Shown: piece after piece, positions 1 through 6,941 of the stretch
Layout: each line of letters opens with the position of its first letter
How positions within the stretch are numbered: position 1 is the stretch's first letter
NCBI GenBank assembly: GCA_041918175.1
Contig: JAYRWE010000083.1
Span: forward strand, 55,924 to 119,923
Length of the DNA stretch: 64,000 nucleotides
Reading direction: 5' to 3'
Origin: JABWAN01 sp041918175
Lineage (GTDB): Bacteria; Zhuqueibacterota; Zhuqueibacteria; Zhuqueibacterales; Zhuqueibacteraceae
The notes under the pieces: generated by a model
The model's database searches: none
What the model was told of the DNA's origin: nothing
What the model saw: the letters and a program-made list of their open reading frames with translations, nothing else
Made by a program: the position numbers and the translations under genes

Positions 1-12
1 TTCTCCGGCATC

Positions 13-2556
13 TTATGCTTCCACCCGCAAAATTTCCAGCGGCGAGCGCTCCACCAATCCGCGACTGTTGACCATCCCCAAAAAAATCGTGAGCGTGACC
101 ACGGCAACGATGATAATCAACGTCGGCAAAATTTCCGGCGCGAAAGCGGTTTCGAAAACAAAACGCGCGAGCGCCCAACTGCCCACAAAAGCGAGCACCA
201 AGCCCGTGAATGCAGCGAGGCTGCCGAGAAAGAAATATTCCAGCGTCATGATCTTGAGCACTTGCTTGCGGCTCGCGCCCAGCGTGCGCAAGAGCACACT
301 TTCTTGCAAGCGTTGATAACGGCTCGTGATCACCGCGCTCGCCAGCACCGTGAGCCCGGTGAGAATGCTGAACAGCGCCATAAAACGAATCACGAACGCG
401 ATCTTGCTCAAGATATTATCCGCGGTGCGCAGTACGAGCGTGAGATCGATGGCCGAGACGTTCGGAAACGCTTGCACCACTGCGCGTTGCAAGCGCGCCG
501 AACTTTCGGCGTTGGGCACGCGCGTGACGAGCACGTGAAATTGCGGCGCGTTTTCCAAAGCGCCCGGCGGAAAGAGAATGTAGAAACTCGGCATCAATCT
601 GCGCCAATTCACTTCGCGCAAGCTGCCCACGATGGTTTTCACCGGCACGCCTTGCACATCGAACACCACCGCATCGCCTACTTTCACCTTCAACGTTTTC
701 GCAATGCCTTCATCCACCGAAACGCGAATCGTGTCTTCCGGCCCGCTCATTCTCTTTTGCAATGCGCCGCTCAATAGCTTTTCATTGTCATTCAAACTGT
801 CGCGATAGGAGCTGCGATATTCGCGGCGCAACGCCCACCCCGGAATGCCGCTCGTCGTATCCTTTTGCATTTCGCGCACGTTCTTGCCGTTGATTTCTTC
901 GATGCGCATCGTCACCACCGGCACTTGTTGCTGCACCGCGAGATTCTGCGCGCGCATGATTTCCGCGACGCCATCTTTCTGATCCGTTTGAATATCATAC
1001 AGCACGAGATTGGGTTGCTCGCCCGTGCTCGAAAGTTTGATCTGCTGCAACAACGTCTCTTGCACAATGAGCAACGTGGCGATCAAAAAAGTGCCGAGAC
1101 CGAGCGCAAGTATCATGGTCAAAGTTTGATTGTGCGGGCGATAGAGATTCGCCAAGCTTTGCCGCCAAATATAACTCCACGAAGAGGGAAAAAATTTGCG
1201 CACGGTTTGGGTGAGCAATTTCGCCACGCCGAAGAGCAAGCCGAACGCGACCGCAAGCCCAAAGCTGAAACCGAGCGCCACGCGCCAACTCGAAGCTTGC
1301 ACGCGCGCGAATGCTACAAGCGCGACGACGATCACAACATACGCGAGCACTTTGATCCAATCGCGTTTGCCGCCGCGATGCTCTTCGTAAAAAGAACGAA
1401 TGGCGAGCAGCGGCGAAATATTGCGAATGCCGAGCAACGGCAGCAGCGTGAAGAACAACGTCATGCCGAGGCCGAGCGCAAGGCCTTGCGCAATTGCGCT
1501 CCATGAAGTCGTGATCGCAATTTGCACGGGCAGGAAGTCGCTCAAAATTTTCGGCAGCCATGTTTGCAAATAAAGCCCGAGCGCCACGCCGAGCACAGAG
1601 CCGGCGAGTCCGAGCGCGAGCGCCTGCACGAGAAAGATCGTGAATGCTTGCTTGCCGCTCGCGCCGAGGCAACGCAGCACCGCAACGGTGTTGAGTTTTT
1701 GTTTGATGTAAACATGCACCGCGCTCGCCACGCCCACGCTGCCGAGCACCAGCGCGATGAAACCGACGAGGCTGAGAAACTGATACAGGTTGCGCATGCC
1801 TTCGCCCAAATCTTCTTTCTGGCTCGCAACGGTTTCGAGCGAGAGACGATACTTTTCGCGCAAGGGTTTGAGGCGCGTCATGAGTTGTTCAACGTTCACG
1901 CTTTCGTCAAGCTTGAAATGAACCATGTGCGTGACCTGACTGCCGCGTTGCAGCAAGTCGGTTTGCTCCAAATAGCGCAACGGGAAATACACGCGCGGGC
2001 CGATGAAGGCATCCGCGGCGCTTTCGCCGGGCACGTTTTGCAAGCGACCGGCAATCGCAAAATTCACCGCGCCGATTTTTATCGAATCGTTGAGCTGCGC
2101 GTCATATTGCAAGAGGAGAGCTTCTTCGACCAATGCGAATGCGCTGTCCTGAAAAGCATGCGCGGCGTTTTGCGGAGCCGTCGTGAACTCGCCATAGAAC
2201 GGAAAGCCCGCTTCCGTAGCGCGAATACGCGCGAGACGCGTTTCGCCGGTTTTCGGAAAATAGACCATCGAAGAGAAACGCACTTCGCGCGCTTGCACGC
2301 CGCCGATGGAGTCGATGAGGGCTTGCACCTCGTGGCTGAACGGCTGCCGGCTGCTGATTTCCAAATCCGCGCCGAGCAGAGTTTTCGCTTGCCCATCGAT
2401 GGCGCGCTCCAAATCTTCGCCGAGCGAGCGAATGGCCACGAGCGCGGCAATGCCGAGCACGATGGCAGTGGAGAATAATAGCATGCGGCGGCGATGCGTG
2501 CGCGAATCGCGCCACGCGGTTTTCCAAATCCAAGAGTTGAAGAGGGTGTTGGTCAT
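13..2556 (-). CDS. ybbP: ABC transporter permease, FtsX/MacB type (YbbP-like)
   Basis: This 847-residue protein is the membrane subunit of a lipoprotein/lipid-type ABC exporter. It has an N-terminal membrane segment (about residues 25-42), a periplasmic domain (about 50-255), and a first FtsX block with helices near 262-284, 305-335 and 350-380. Further helices lie near 405-420, 428-448 and 480-500, followed by a second periplasmic domain and a second FtsX block (about 720-745, 770-797, 812-833). The duplicated FtsX architecture with about ten helices and this length match the YbbP family. Its ATPase partner lies 212 bp upstream on the same strand, and a tesA-like gene is divergent, as in E. 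coli tesA-ybbA-ybbP. The transported substrate is not established from the sequence. The gene is complete, ending 12 bp from the window edge. Confidence 0.88.
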   Translation of the reverse strand: MTNTLFNSWIWKTAWRDSRTHRRRMLLFSTAIVLGIAALVAIRSLGEDLERAIDGQAKTLLGADLEISSRQPFSHEVQALIDSIGGVQAREVRFSSMVYFPKTGETRLARIRATEAGFPFYGEFTTAPQNAAHAFQDSAFALVEEALLLQYDAQLNDSIKIGAVNFAIAGRLQNVPGESAADAFIGPRVYFPLRYLEQTDLLQRGSQVTHMVHFKLDESVNVEQLMTRLKPLREKYRLSLETVASQKEDLGEGMRNLYQFLSLVGFIALVLGSVGVASAVHVYIKQKLNTVAVLRCLGASGKQAFTIFLVQALALGLAGSVLGVALGLYLQTWLPKILSDFLPVQIAITTSWSAIAQGLALGLGMTLFFTLLPLLGIRNISPLLAIRSFYEEHRGGKRDWIKVLAYVVIVVALVAFARVQASSWRVALGFSFGLAVAFGLLFGVAKLLTQTVRKFFPSSWSYIWRQSLANLYRPHNQTLTMILALGLGTFLIATLLIVQETLLQQIKLSSTGEQPNLVLYDIQTDQKDGVAEIMRAQNLAVQQQVPVVTMRIEEINGKNVREMQKDTTSGIPGWALRREYRSSYRDSLNDNEKLLSGALQKRMSGPEDTIRVSVDEGIAKTLKVKVGDAVVFDVQGVPVKTIVGSLREVNWRRLMPSFYILFPPGALENAPQFHVLVTRVPNAESSARLQRAVVQAFPNVSAIDLTLVLRTADNILSKIAFVIRFMALFSILTGLTVLASAVITSRYQRLQESVLLRTLGASRKQVLKIMTLEYFFLGSLAAFTGLVLAFVGSWALARFVFETAFAPEILPTLIIIVAVVTLTIFLGMVNSRGLVERSPLEILRVEA

Positions 2557-2587
2557 TTTGTAGTGTGCGTTTATAAGTTTACTCCGC

Positions 2588-2667
2588 CACGGCTTGGCCG
2601 TGGCTTGTTTTGCCGCTTAGATTTTGTGCGATTCCTAAAAATTAACTCTAACCACGGACAAGCCGTG
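2588..2667. repeat. palindromic intergenic repeat, family 2, copy 1
   Basis: In the gap between the permease and ATPase genes, two 16-bp arms (2588-2603 and 2652-2667) are inverted copies of each other with one mismatch. The arm core is CACGGCTTG-x-CCGTGG, so each arm is also nearly self-complementary. A related pair lies at 14354-14462. The function is unknown; it may be a mobile REP-like unit or an RNA processing/attenuation hairpin inside the transcript. Confidence 0.7.
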
Positions 2668-2768
2668 TTTGAGCAATATGAAGTATTTCTCTTTGCTATT
2701 TTGCTCCGGCCATTGCATCTTCTTTCCGTCCACGAAATCCGTGAATCACACGAAAAGCTCTTTTCGCG

Positions 2769-3479
2769 TTATTCGCGTGTTTCGTGAGCGAATTGCAGCG
2801 TCGCCTCATCTGAAACAATCGCGCCGCCTCTGAGGCGAATGATGCGCTGTGTGCGTTGCGCAAGGTCGAGATCATGCGTCACAAGCACGAGCGTGGTTCC
2901 GGCTTCGCGATTGAGTTCGAAGAGCAAATCAACAATGTGCGCGCTCGTGTCCACATCGAGGTTGCCGGTGGGTTCATCGGCAAAAAGAATTTTGGGGCGA
3001 TTGATAAACGCGCGCGCGAGCGAAACACGCTGTTGCTCCCCGCCGGAAAGTTGCACGGGATAATGCTGCAAACGCTCGCCGAGGCCGACGCGCTGCAACA
3101 GGCGCACAGCCTCTTTCTGCGCGGAAGTTTCGCCGCGCAATTCGAGCGGCACCATGACATTTTCGAGTGCCGTGAGCGTGGGAATGAGTTGAAAGTTTTG
3201 AAAGACGAAGCCCACGAGTTCATTGCGCACGCGCGCGCGCTCGTCTTCGCTTAAATTTTCGAGCGCGATGCCATTGAGCATAACGGAGCCGGCGCTCGCG
3301 CGATCCAAGCCGGCGCACAGGCCGAGCAATGTCGTCTTGCCGCTGCCCGAAGGTCCGACAATCGCACAGGTGGAACCGGTGGGAATGGCAAAGGTCACTT
3401 CTTTGAGCACGGTCAAAGTGCGTTCGCCGCTGCGATAAGTTCGCGTGAGATGGCGCACCGCTAAAATGGGTTGAGACAT
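2769..3479 (-). CDS. ybbA: ABC transporter ATP-binding protein (YbbA/LolD-like)
   Basis: This is a 236-residue nucleotide-binding subunit that would power the FtsX-type permease downstream of it. It shows Walker A GPSGSGKTT, the Q-loop region FVFQNFQ, the signature LSGGEQQRVSLARA, Walker B ILFADEPTGNLD and the H-loop THDLDLA. The LSGGEQQR form and the tight length are typical of the LolD/MacB/YbbA group. The start is set at MSQPILAVRHL (position 3479) because 35 extra in-frame upstream codons have no family counterpart and would run into the 5' region of the divergent esterase gene. A shared divergent promoter region of only about 90 bp separates it from the esterase gene. It probably forms a transcript with the permease gene. 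Confidence 0.92.
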   Translation of the reverse strand: MSQPILAVRHLTRTYRSGERTLTVLKEVTFAIPTGSTCAIVGPSGSGKTTLLGLCAGLDRASAGSVMLNGIALENLSEDERARVRNELVGFVFQNFQLIPTLTALENVMVPLELRGETSAQKEAVRLLQRVGLGERLQHYPVQLSGGEQQRVSLARAFINRPKILFADEPTGNLDVDTSAHIVDLLFELNREAGTTLVLVTHDLDLAQRTQRIIRLRGGAIVSDEATLQFAHETRE

Positions 3480-3572
3480 GCGTAGCTTTCGTTTGAATAT
3501 GTGAAGGGAATTTGAAACTTCTCCGACGGAAATTCGCAAACCGAGTTGCAATGTACAAAACCAGAGCGGAAC

Positions 3573-4418
3573 ATGCGAAAACAAGTTTTGAAATTTTTGT
3601 TGACGACGGCGCTGGTTGCTGCGATGGGAGCTAGTGAAGTGTCCTCTACGTACCTCGAACCAATTCCCCCCTTGAGGGGGGTGTCGCTCGTGCTCATGAA
3701 CAATGATGAAAAAAACTTGCAGCCAATGGTGGGCGAATTGAGGCGCATTGAGGTTTCGAAGAATACCCCCCTCAAAGGGGGAATAACTGAAGCAATTTCC
3801 GACAATGCGATGTCAAACACAGATAGCGCGCAAACAAATCCTTCTCGCAAAACCATTCTCTTCTTCGGCAATAGCCTTACCGCGGGTTATGGCTTGGAGC
3901 CGTCGCAAGCGTTTCCGGCTTTGATTCAACACAAGATCGACGCGCTGAAATTGCCTTATCAAGTTGTCAATGCCGGATTGAGCGGTGAGACGAGTGCGGG
4001 CGGTTTGCGGCGAATTGACTGGCTGCTCAACCGCAAAGTGGATATTCTCGTGTTGGAATTGGGCGCGAACGACGGCCTGCGCGGCATTCCGCTGGAAGAC
4101 ACGCGCAAAAATTTGCAGGAGATCATCGCGCGCACGAAGAAGAAATACCCACAGGCGCAAGTCGTTATTGCGGGCATGATGGTTCCGCCCAATTTGGGCC
4201 AAACCTACACGGAGCAGTTTCGAAGACTTTTTATAGATCTTTCAAAGGCGAACAAAGCGGCGCTCATTCCATTTTTACTCGACGGCGTCGGCGGCGTACC
4301 GGAATTGAACCTGCCCGACGGTATTCACCCTACGGCAAAGGGACACGAAAAAGTCGCGGAGAATGTTTGGCGCGTGCTGCGTCCGGTGTTGTCGAAAGTG
4401 GAAGCAAAAAGCCAATAA
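3573..4418 (+). CDS. tesA: SGNH/GDSL esterase, TesA-like lysophospholipase/arylesterase
   Basis: The 281-residue protein has the SGNH hydrolase blocks. Block I is FGNSLTAGYG with nucleophile Ser101 (GNSL in place of GDSL), block II GLSGET, block III GANDG, and block V DGIHP with the Asp and His. It should hydrolyse lysophospholipids or short acyl esters in the periplasm. A signal-peptide-like N-terminus (RKQVLKFLLTTALVAAMGA) precedes it. TesA proteins are usually about 200 residues. The extra length is a linker of about 80 residues between the signal peptide and the catalytic domain, and 41 codons of it (residues 31-71) are a palindromic repeat element. The start is the ATG at 3573. A later ATG at 3809 would give a catalytic domain without a signal peptide. 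It is divergent from ybbA-ybbP, matching known synteny. Confidence 0.87.
   Translation: MRKQVLKFLLTTALVAAMGASEVSSTYLEPIPPLRGVSLVLMNNDEKNLQPMVGELRRIEVSKNTPLKGGITEAISDNAMSNTDSAQTNPSRKTILFFGNSLTAGYGLEPSQAFPALIQHKIDALKLPYQVVNAGLSGETSAGGLRRIDWLLNRKVDILVLELGANDGLRGIPLEDTRKNLQEIIARTKKKYPQAQVVIAGMMVPPNLGQTYTEQFRRLFIDLSKANKAALIPFLLDGVGGVPELNLPDGIHPTAKGHEKVAENVWRVLRPVLSKVEAKSQ
3663..3784. repeat. palindromic repeat element, family 1, inside the esterase gene
   Basis: A 122-bp unit is bounded by inverted 20-bp ends (3663-3682 and 3765-3784) that match at 19 of 20 positions. Each end has the form six C, TTGA or TCAA, six G, so it is itself nearly palindromic. The unit lies in frame in the esterase gene and is translated as a linker (starting PPLRGV and ending TPLKGG). 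The same ends bound an unrelated interior at 33928-34016. No clear target duplication was found. Confidence 0.8.
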
Positions 4419-4459
4419 AAATTTGAGAGAATTTTTGTTTAATGGTGTCTATAGTAAAG

Positions 4460-4518
4460 CGAGCGCGAGGTCTAGCGTTGCGCTCGTAAAAAATGCGGAT
4501 GCGTTTGGCCTACGCATC
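4460..4518 (+). other. structured 5' leader of the sigma/CHAT gene set
   Basis: Two consecutive perfect stems lie upstream of the first sigma gene: a 7-bp stem CGAGCGC/GCGCTCG (4460-4466 with 4480-4486), and a 6-bp stem GATGCG/CGCATC (4498-4503 with 4513-4518). The first is followed by an A-run rather than a T-run on this strand, so it is not a standard terminator for rightward transcription. It could be a leader structure or a terminator remnant of the esterase gene. No riboswitch class was recognised. Confidence 0.3.
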
Positions 4519-4685
4519 GGCAGACCACTACAAGCCTAATTATCCAACAGCGCTGTTTCCCACATTTTGCGTTGCATCTCTTTTTTTCACCCCTTTCGAC
4601 CCACGCGGAAAACCCGATTCTGCGCATGAAAGAAGGCAGCATGGCATTATTTCTTGACGAAGCTTTCGACCGCCAGAAGGGAGCT

Positions 4686-5339
4686 ATGAACCTTTCGTCT
4701 CTCAGCCACAACCAACTAATTCGCCTTTTGGCAAACGAGCCGTATAACCAAGCCGCGTGGAAGGAGTTCACGGAGCGCTTTGACGGCTTTCTCGCGGGCG
4801 TGATCAAACGCGAGTGCGAAAAATTGCGCCACCGGGAGGGGCTTGCCAATTTCGGCGATCTGCTGCACGACGTTTATCTGAAGTTTTTAAAAGACGAATG
4901 CGAAGCGTTTCGCACCTATCGCGGCCAACATGAAAATTCCATTTGGCCGTTTCTCGAAATTGCCGCGCGGCGCGTGGTGCTCAATGATTGGCGCAAACTC
5001 AACGCGCGCAAACGCCCCCCGGGTGCGAAACGGCTTCGCGAGCTGGTGCCAGAGCGCATCGCGGACTTGCTTGATCTATTTCCGGACAAAGACGCGACCA
5101 ACGAACTCGACCGCCTGCTCATGGAAATCGCCATTGAACAATGCCTGCACGCCATGAGCAAAAAACTCCGACATGCCGCGCGTGACATTCGCGTTTTCCA
5201 TTTGTATCTTTATGAGGGCATGAATGCCGAAACCATTGCAGCATTGCCGGAAATCAATTTGTCATCGCAGAGCGTGTTTCGCATCATTGCCGATATAAAA
5301 GAGCGTTTGGCCCGTTGTCTCAAAGAAAGCGAACAATAA
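4686..5339 (+). CDS. sigma-70 family RNA polymerase sigma factor (ECF-like)
   Basis: This 217-residue protein has a sigma region-2-like segment (DLLHDVYLKFLKDE to AARRVVLNDWRK, about residues 55-110) and a C-terminal helix-turn-helix, region-4-like segment (about 155-215). It would direct RNA polymerase to a dedicated promoter set, probably including this operon. The start MNLSSLSHNQL is chosen because it aligns with the start of the downstream paralogue (MINDLPSHNELL) and has an AAGGGAG stretch just upstream. In-frame starts at 4626 and 4641 are possible. It is followed by a truncated paralogue and an anti-sigma-like gene, the usual sigma/anti-sigma order. The assignment to an exact ECF group is not possible by eye. 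Confidence 0.8.
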   Translation: MNLSSLSHNQLIRLLANEPYNQAAWKEFTERFDGFLAGVIKRECEKLRHREGLANFGDLLHDVYLKFLKDECEAFRTYRGQHENSIWPFLEIAARRVVLNDWRKLNARKRPPGAKRLRELVPERIADLLDLFPDKDATNELDRLLMEIAIEQCLHAMSKKLRHAARDIRVFHLYLYEGMNAETIAALPEINLSSQSVFRIIADIKERLARCLKESEQ

Positions 5340-5462
5340 CACACCGCGAGGTGAGAGTAAAAAACGGAATTGTTGTCTATGCTCATGTAGGCACAAAAGC
5401 GCGAGCCGCAAAGAGAGCCGCACACCAAAGAATTGCGGCGCAAATCAGCGACAATTCCGGCC

Positions 5463-5858
5463 ATGATAAATGATCTCCCTTCACACAACGAACTGCTGCT
5501 GTTGCTGGCGCAAGAACCGCAAAGCGCCGAGTTTTGGAAAGAGTTTGCGCACAGATTTCACGGCCATATCTGCGGCGTGGCCGCGCGCGAGATTAAACAA
5601 CAGACCGGAGCGAGCAATTTGGAATTTATGGAGAGCATCGTGCAACGAGTTTATGGCAAATTGCTCCAAGATTCCGCACGCGCGTTGCGCGAATATCGCG
5701 GCAGCGCCGCGGATTCGGCCTATCGTTATCTAGAAATTATCACGTTGCGCGCTGTGCTCACAAGTCTTGGGAGGCAAGCTGGTTTCGCAAGGCAAAGTTT
5801 TGACCGGCTCGCGCTTCAAACAACAGGAACGGCAGCAAAGGAAACAACTGAGCTATGA
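5463..5858 (+). CDS. truncated sigma-factor paralogue, region 2 only
   Basis: A 131-residue protein is clearly paralogous to the upstream sigma factor over its first 100 or so residues (SHNELLLLLAQEP against SHNQLIRLLANEP, then FWKEFAHRF against AWKEFTERF, and the region-2 block ending YRYLEIITLRAVL). It then stops after a short unrelated tail, so the region-4 DNA-binding half is absent. Its stop overlaps the start of the anti-sigma-like gene by an ATGA arrangement, which suggests translational coupling and argues against a simple frameshifted remnant. It may act as an incomplete sigma factor, or as a decoy that binds the anti-sigma protein. Both ideas are inference. Confidence 0.65.
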   Translation: MINDLPSHNELLLLLAQEPQSAEFWKEFAHRFHGHICGVAAREIKQQTGASNLEFMESIVQRVYGKLLQDSARALREYRGSAADSAYRYLEIITLRAVLTSLGRQAGFARQSFDRLALQTTGTAAKETTEL

Positions 5859-6835
5859 TGGATTTAAACAAAAATAAGGCGGAGTTGAGCGCCGCCGATG
5901 ATTTCGGACATGATGAGCGCTTCAGCGATGCTTTGCTGCTCCAATTCATCGAAGGCACACTCACCGCCGAGCAAACCGCAGAAGTTCAAGTGCATTTGAA
6001 CGAATGTGCTGTCTGCGCGCATATCGTCGGCGAGGTGTATTACACCAAAGCGCATCCCATCACCGCGGAGGAGCAACGCGAAGCTGAAAGGCTGCTCACG
6101 CGCACGCCGGAAGAAGAGGTGGCGAAGCTTTTAAACCTTCCTAAGAAAACCGTGCGACCGATTTATGTTCCGCCACAGCCGCGTTGGTATGAAAAACTGT
6201 TCGCGCCGCCGCTAGCGGGACGCTTGGCTTTCGCCATGTGCGCGGTGCTGTTCGTCCTCATCGGGCAACGAGGCTTACATTATTACCAAACGGATTATCA
6301 ATATGAACAGGTCGCTGCGAATTTAATGAAACGAAATGCGCCCGGCTTTACTGACATGCGTTTTTCTGGCGGATACACTCCAGTTGTGCGTGAATTAAGC
6401 CCGACTAAAACCCACCTTGAGAGCGTGCGCTTTCAAATAGAAACCGCATTGGCAAACGGGGGAGACCGGCTTAGAGGACAGAGGCTGCTTTTGCAAGTCC
6501 TCACTTTCAATAAGGGCTATGACGAAGCCGACTCGCTCGTCCGCGTGCTATCGTTTGAGGCTGATGGAGATGCCGCTTTAGCCAACGACCTCGGCGTCTA
6601 TTTTTTTAAACGCGAAAATTTGGAGGCGGCGAAGCGATACTTCGAAACTGCAATTCGGCAAGATGCTCGTTATCCTGAAGCGCATTTCAATCTTGCATTA
6701 ACCCATCGCCGCTTGGGCGAAAAAACTTTGGCATTGGCAAGCTTAGCCGAGGTGTTGGCGCTTGAAGAAAACGAAGCTTGGAAAGCGGCCGCGCGTGATT
6801 TGCAAAAGGAATTGCAGTCCGACAAAGAAGAGTGA
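5855..6835 (+). CDS. zinc-finger anti-sigma-like membrane protein with TPR domain
   Basis: The 326-residue protein has an N-terminal anti-sigma zinc-binding motif His47-x3-Cys51-x2-Cys54 (VHLNECAVC), as in zf-HC2/ZAS anti-sigma factors. One membrane segment follows near residues 124-141 (LAFAMCAVLFVLIG). The C-terminal half outside the membrane has tetratricopeptide-like helices (LANDLGVYFFKRENLEAAKR and following, about 245-320). It would hold the sigma factor at the membrane and release it when the TPR part or the protein itself is altered. The start overlaps the preceding stop (ATGATG, so 5855 or 5858). Its position directly after two sigma-like genes supports the role. The sensed signal is unknown, but the downstream metallopeptidase-like and CHAT proteins are candidate upstream proteases. 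Confidence 0.8.
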   Translation: MMDLNKNKAELSAADDFGHDERFSDALLLQFIEGTLTAEQTAEVQVHLNECAVCAHIVGEVYYTKAHPITAEEQREAERLLTRTPEEEVAKLLNLPKKTVRPIYVPPQPRWYEKLFAPPLAGRLAFAMCAVLFVLIGQRGLHYYQTDYQYEQVAANLMKRNAPGFTDMRFSGGYTPVVRELSPTKTHLESVRFQIETALANGGDRLRGQRLLLQVLTFNKGYDEADSLVRVLSFEADGDAALANDLGVYFFKRENLEAAKRYFETAIRQDARYPEAHFNLALTHRRLGEKTLALASLAEVLALEENEAWKAAARDLQKELQSDKEE

Positions 6836-6941
6836 CGCAGCTTTTGGGAAGTTCGCTGCAACAAAGAACCGTTTGTTTTCATAAAATCTGCTCAAGCTTC
6901 TCACAAGATTTTTGAGCCTAAACGATCCGAGGAGGAAGCGC

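Noticed and set aside
865..2478. Plus-strand open frames across the permease gene
   Set aside because: They are antisense of a clear FtsX-type permease with well-placed membrane helices and have no recognisable domain.
4446..5380. Shared TGTCTAT motif upstream of both sigma genes as an autoregulated promoter
   Set aside because: The motif occurs at 4446-4452 and 5374-5380, but the upstream GAATT-like boxes are at different spacing (12 and 3 bp), so no common promoter can be supported.
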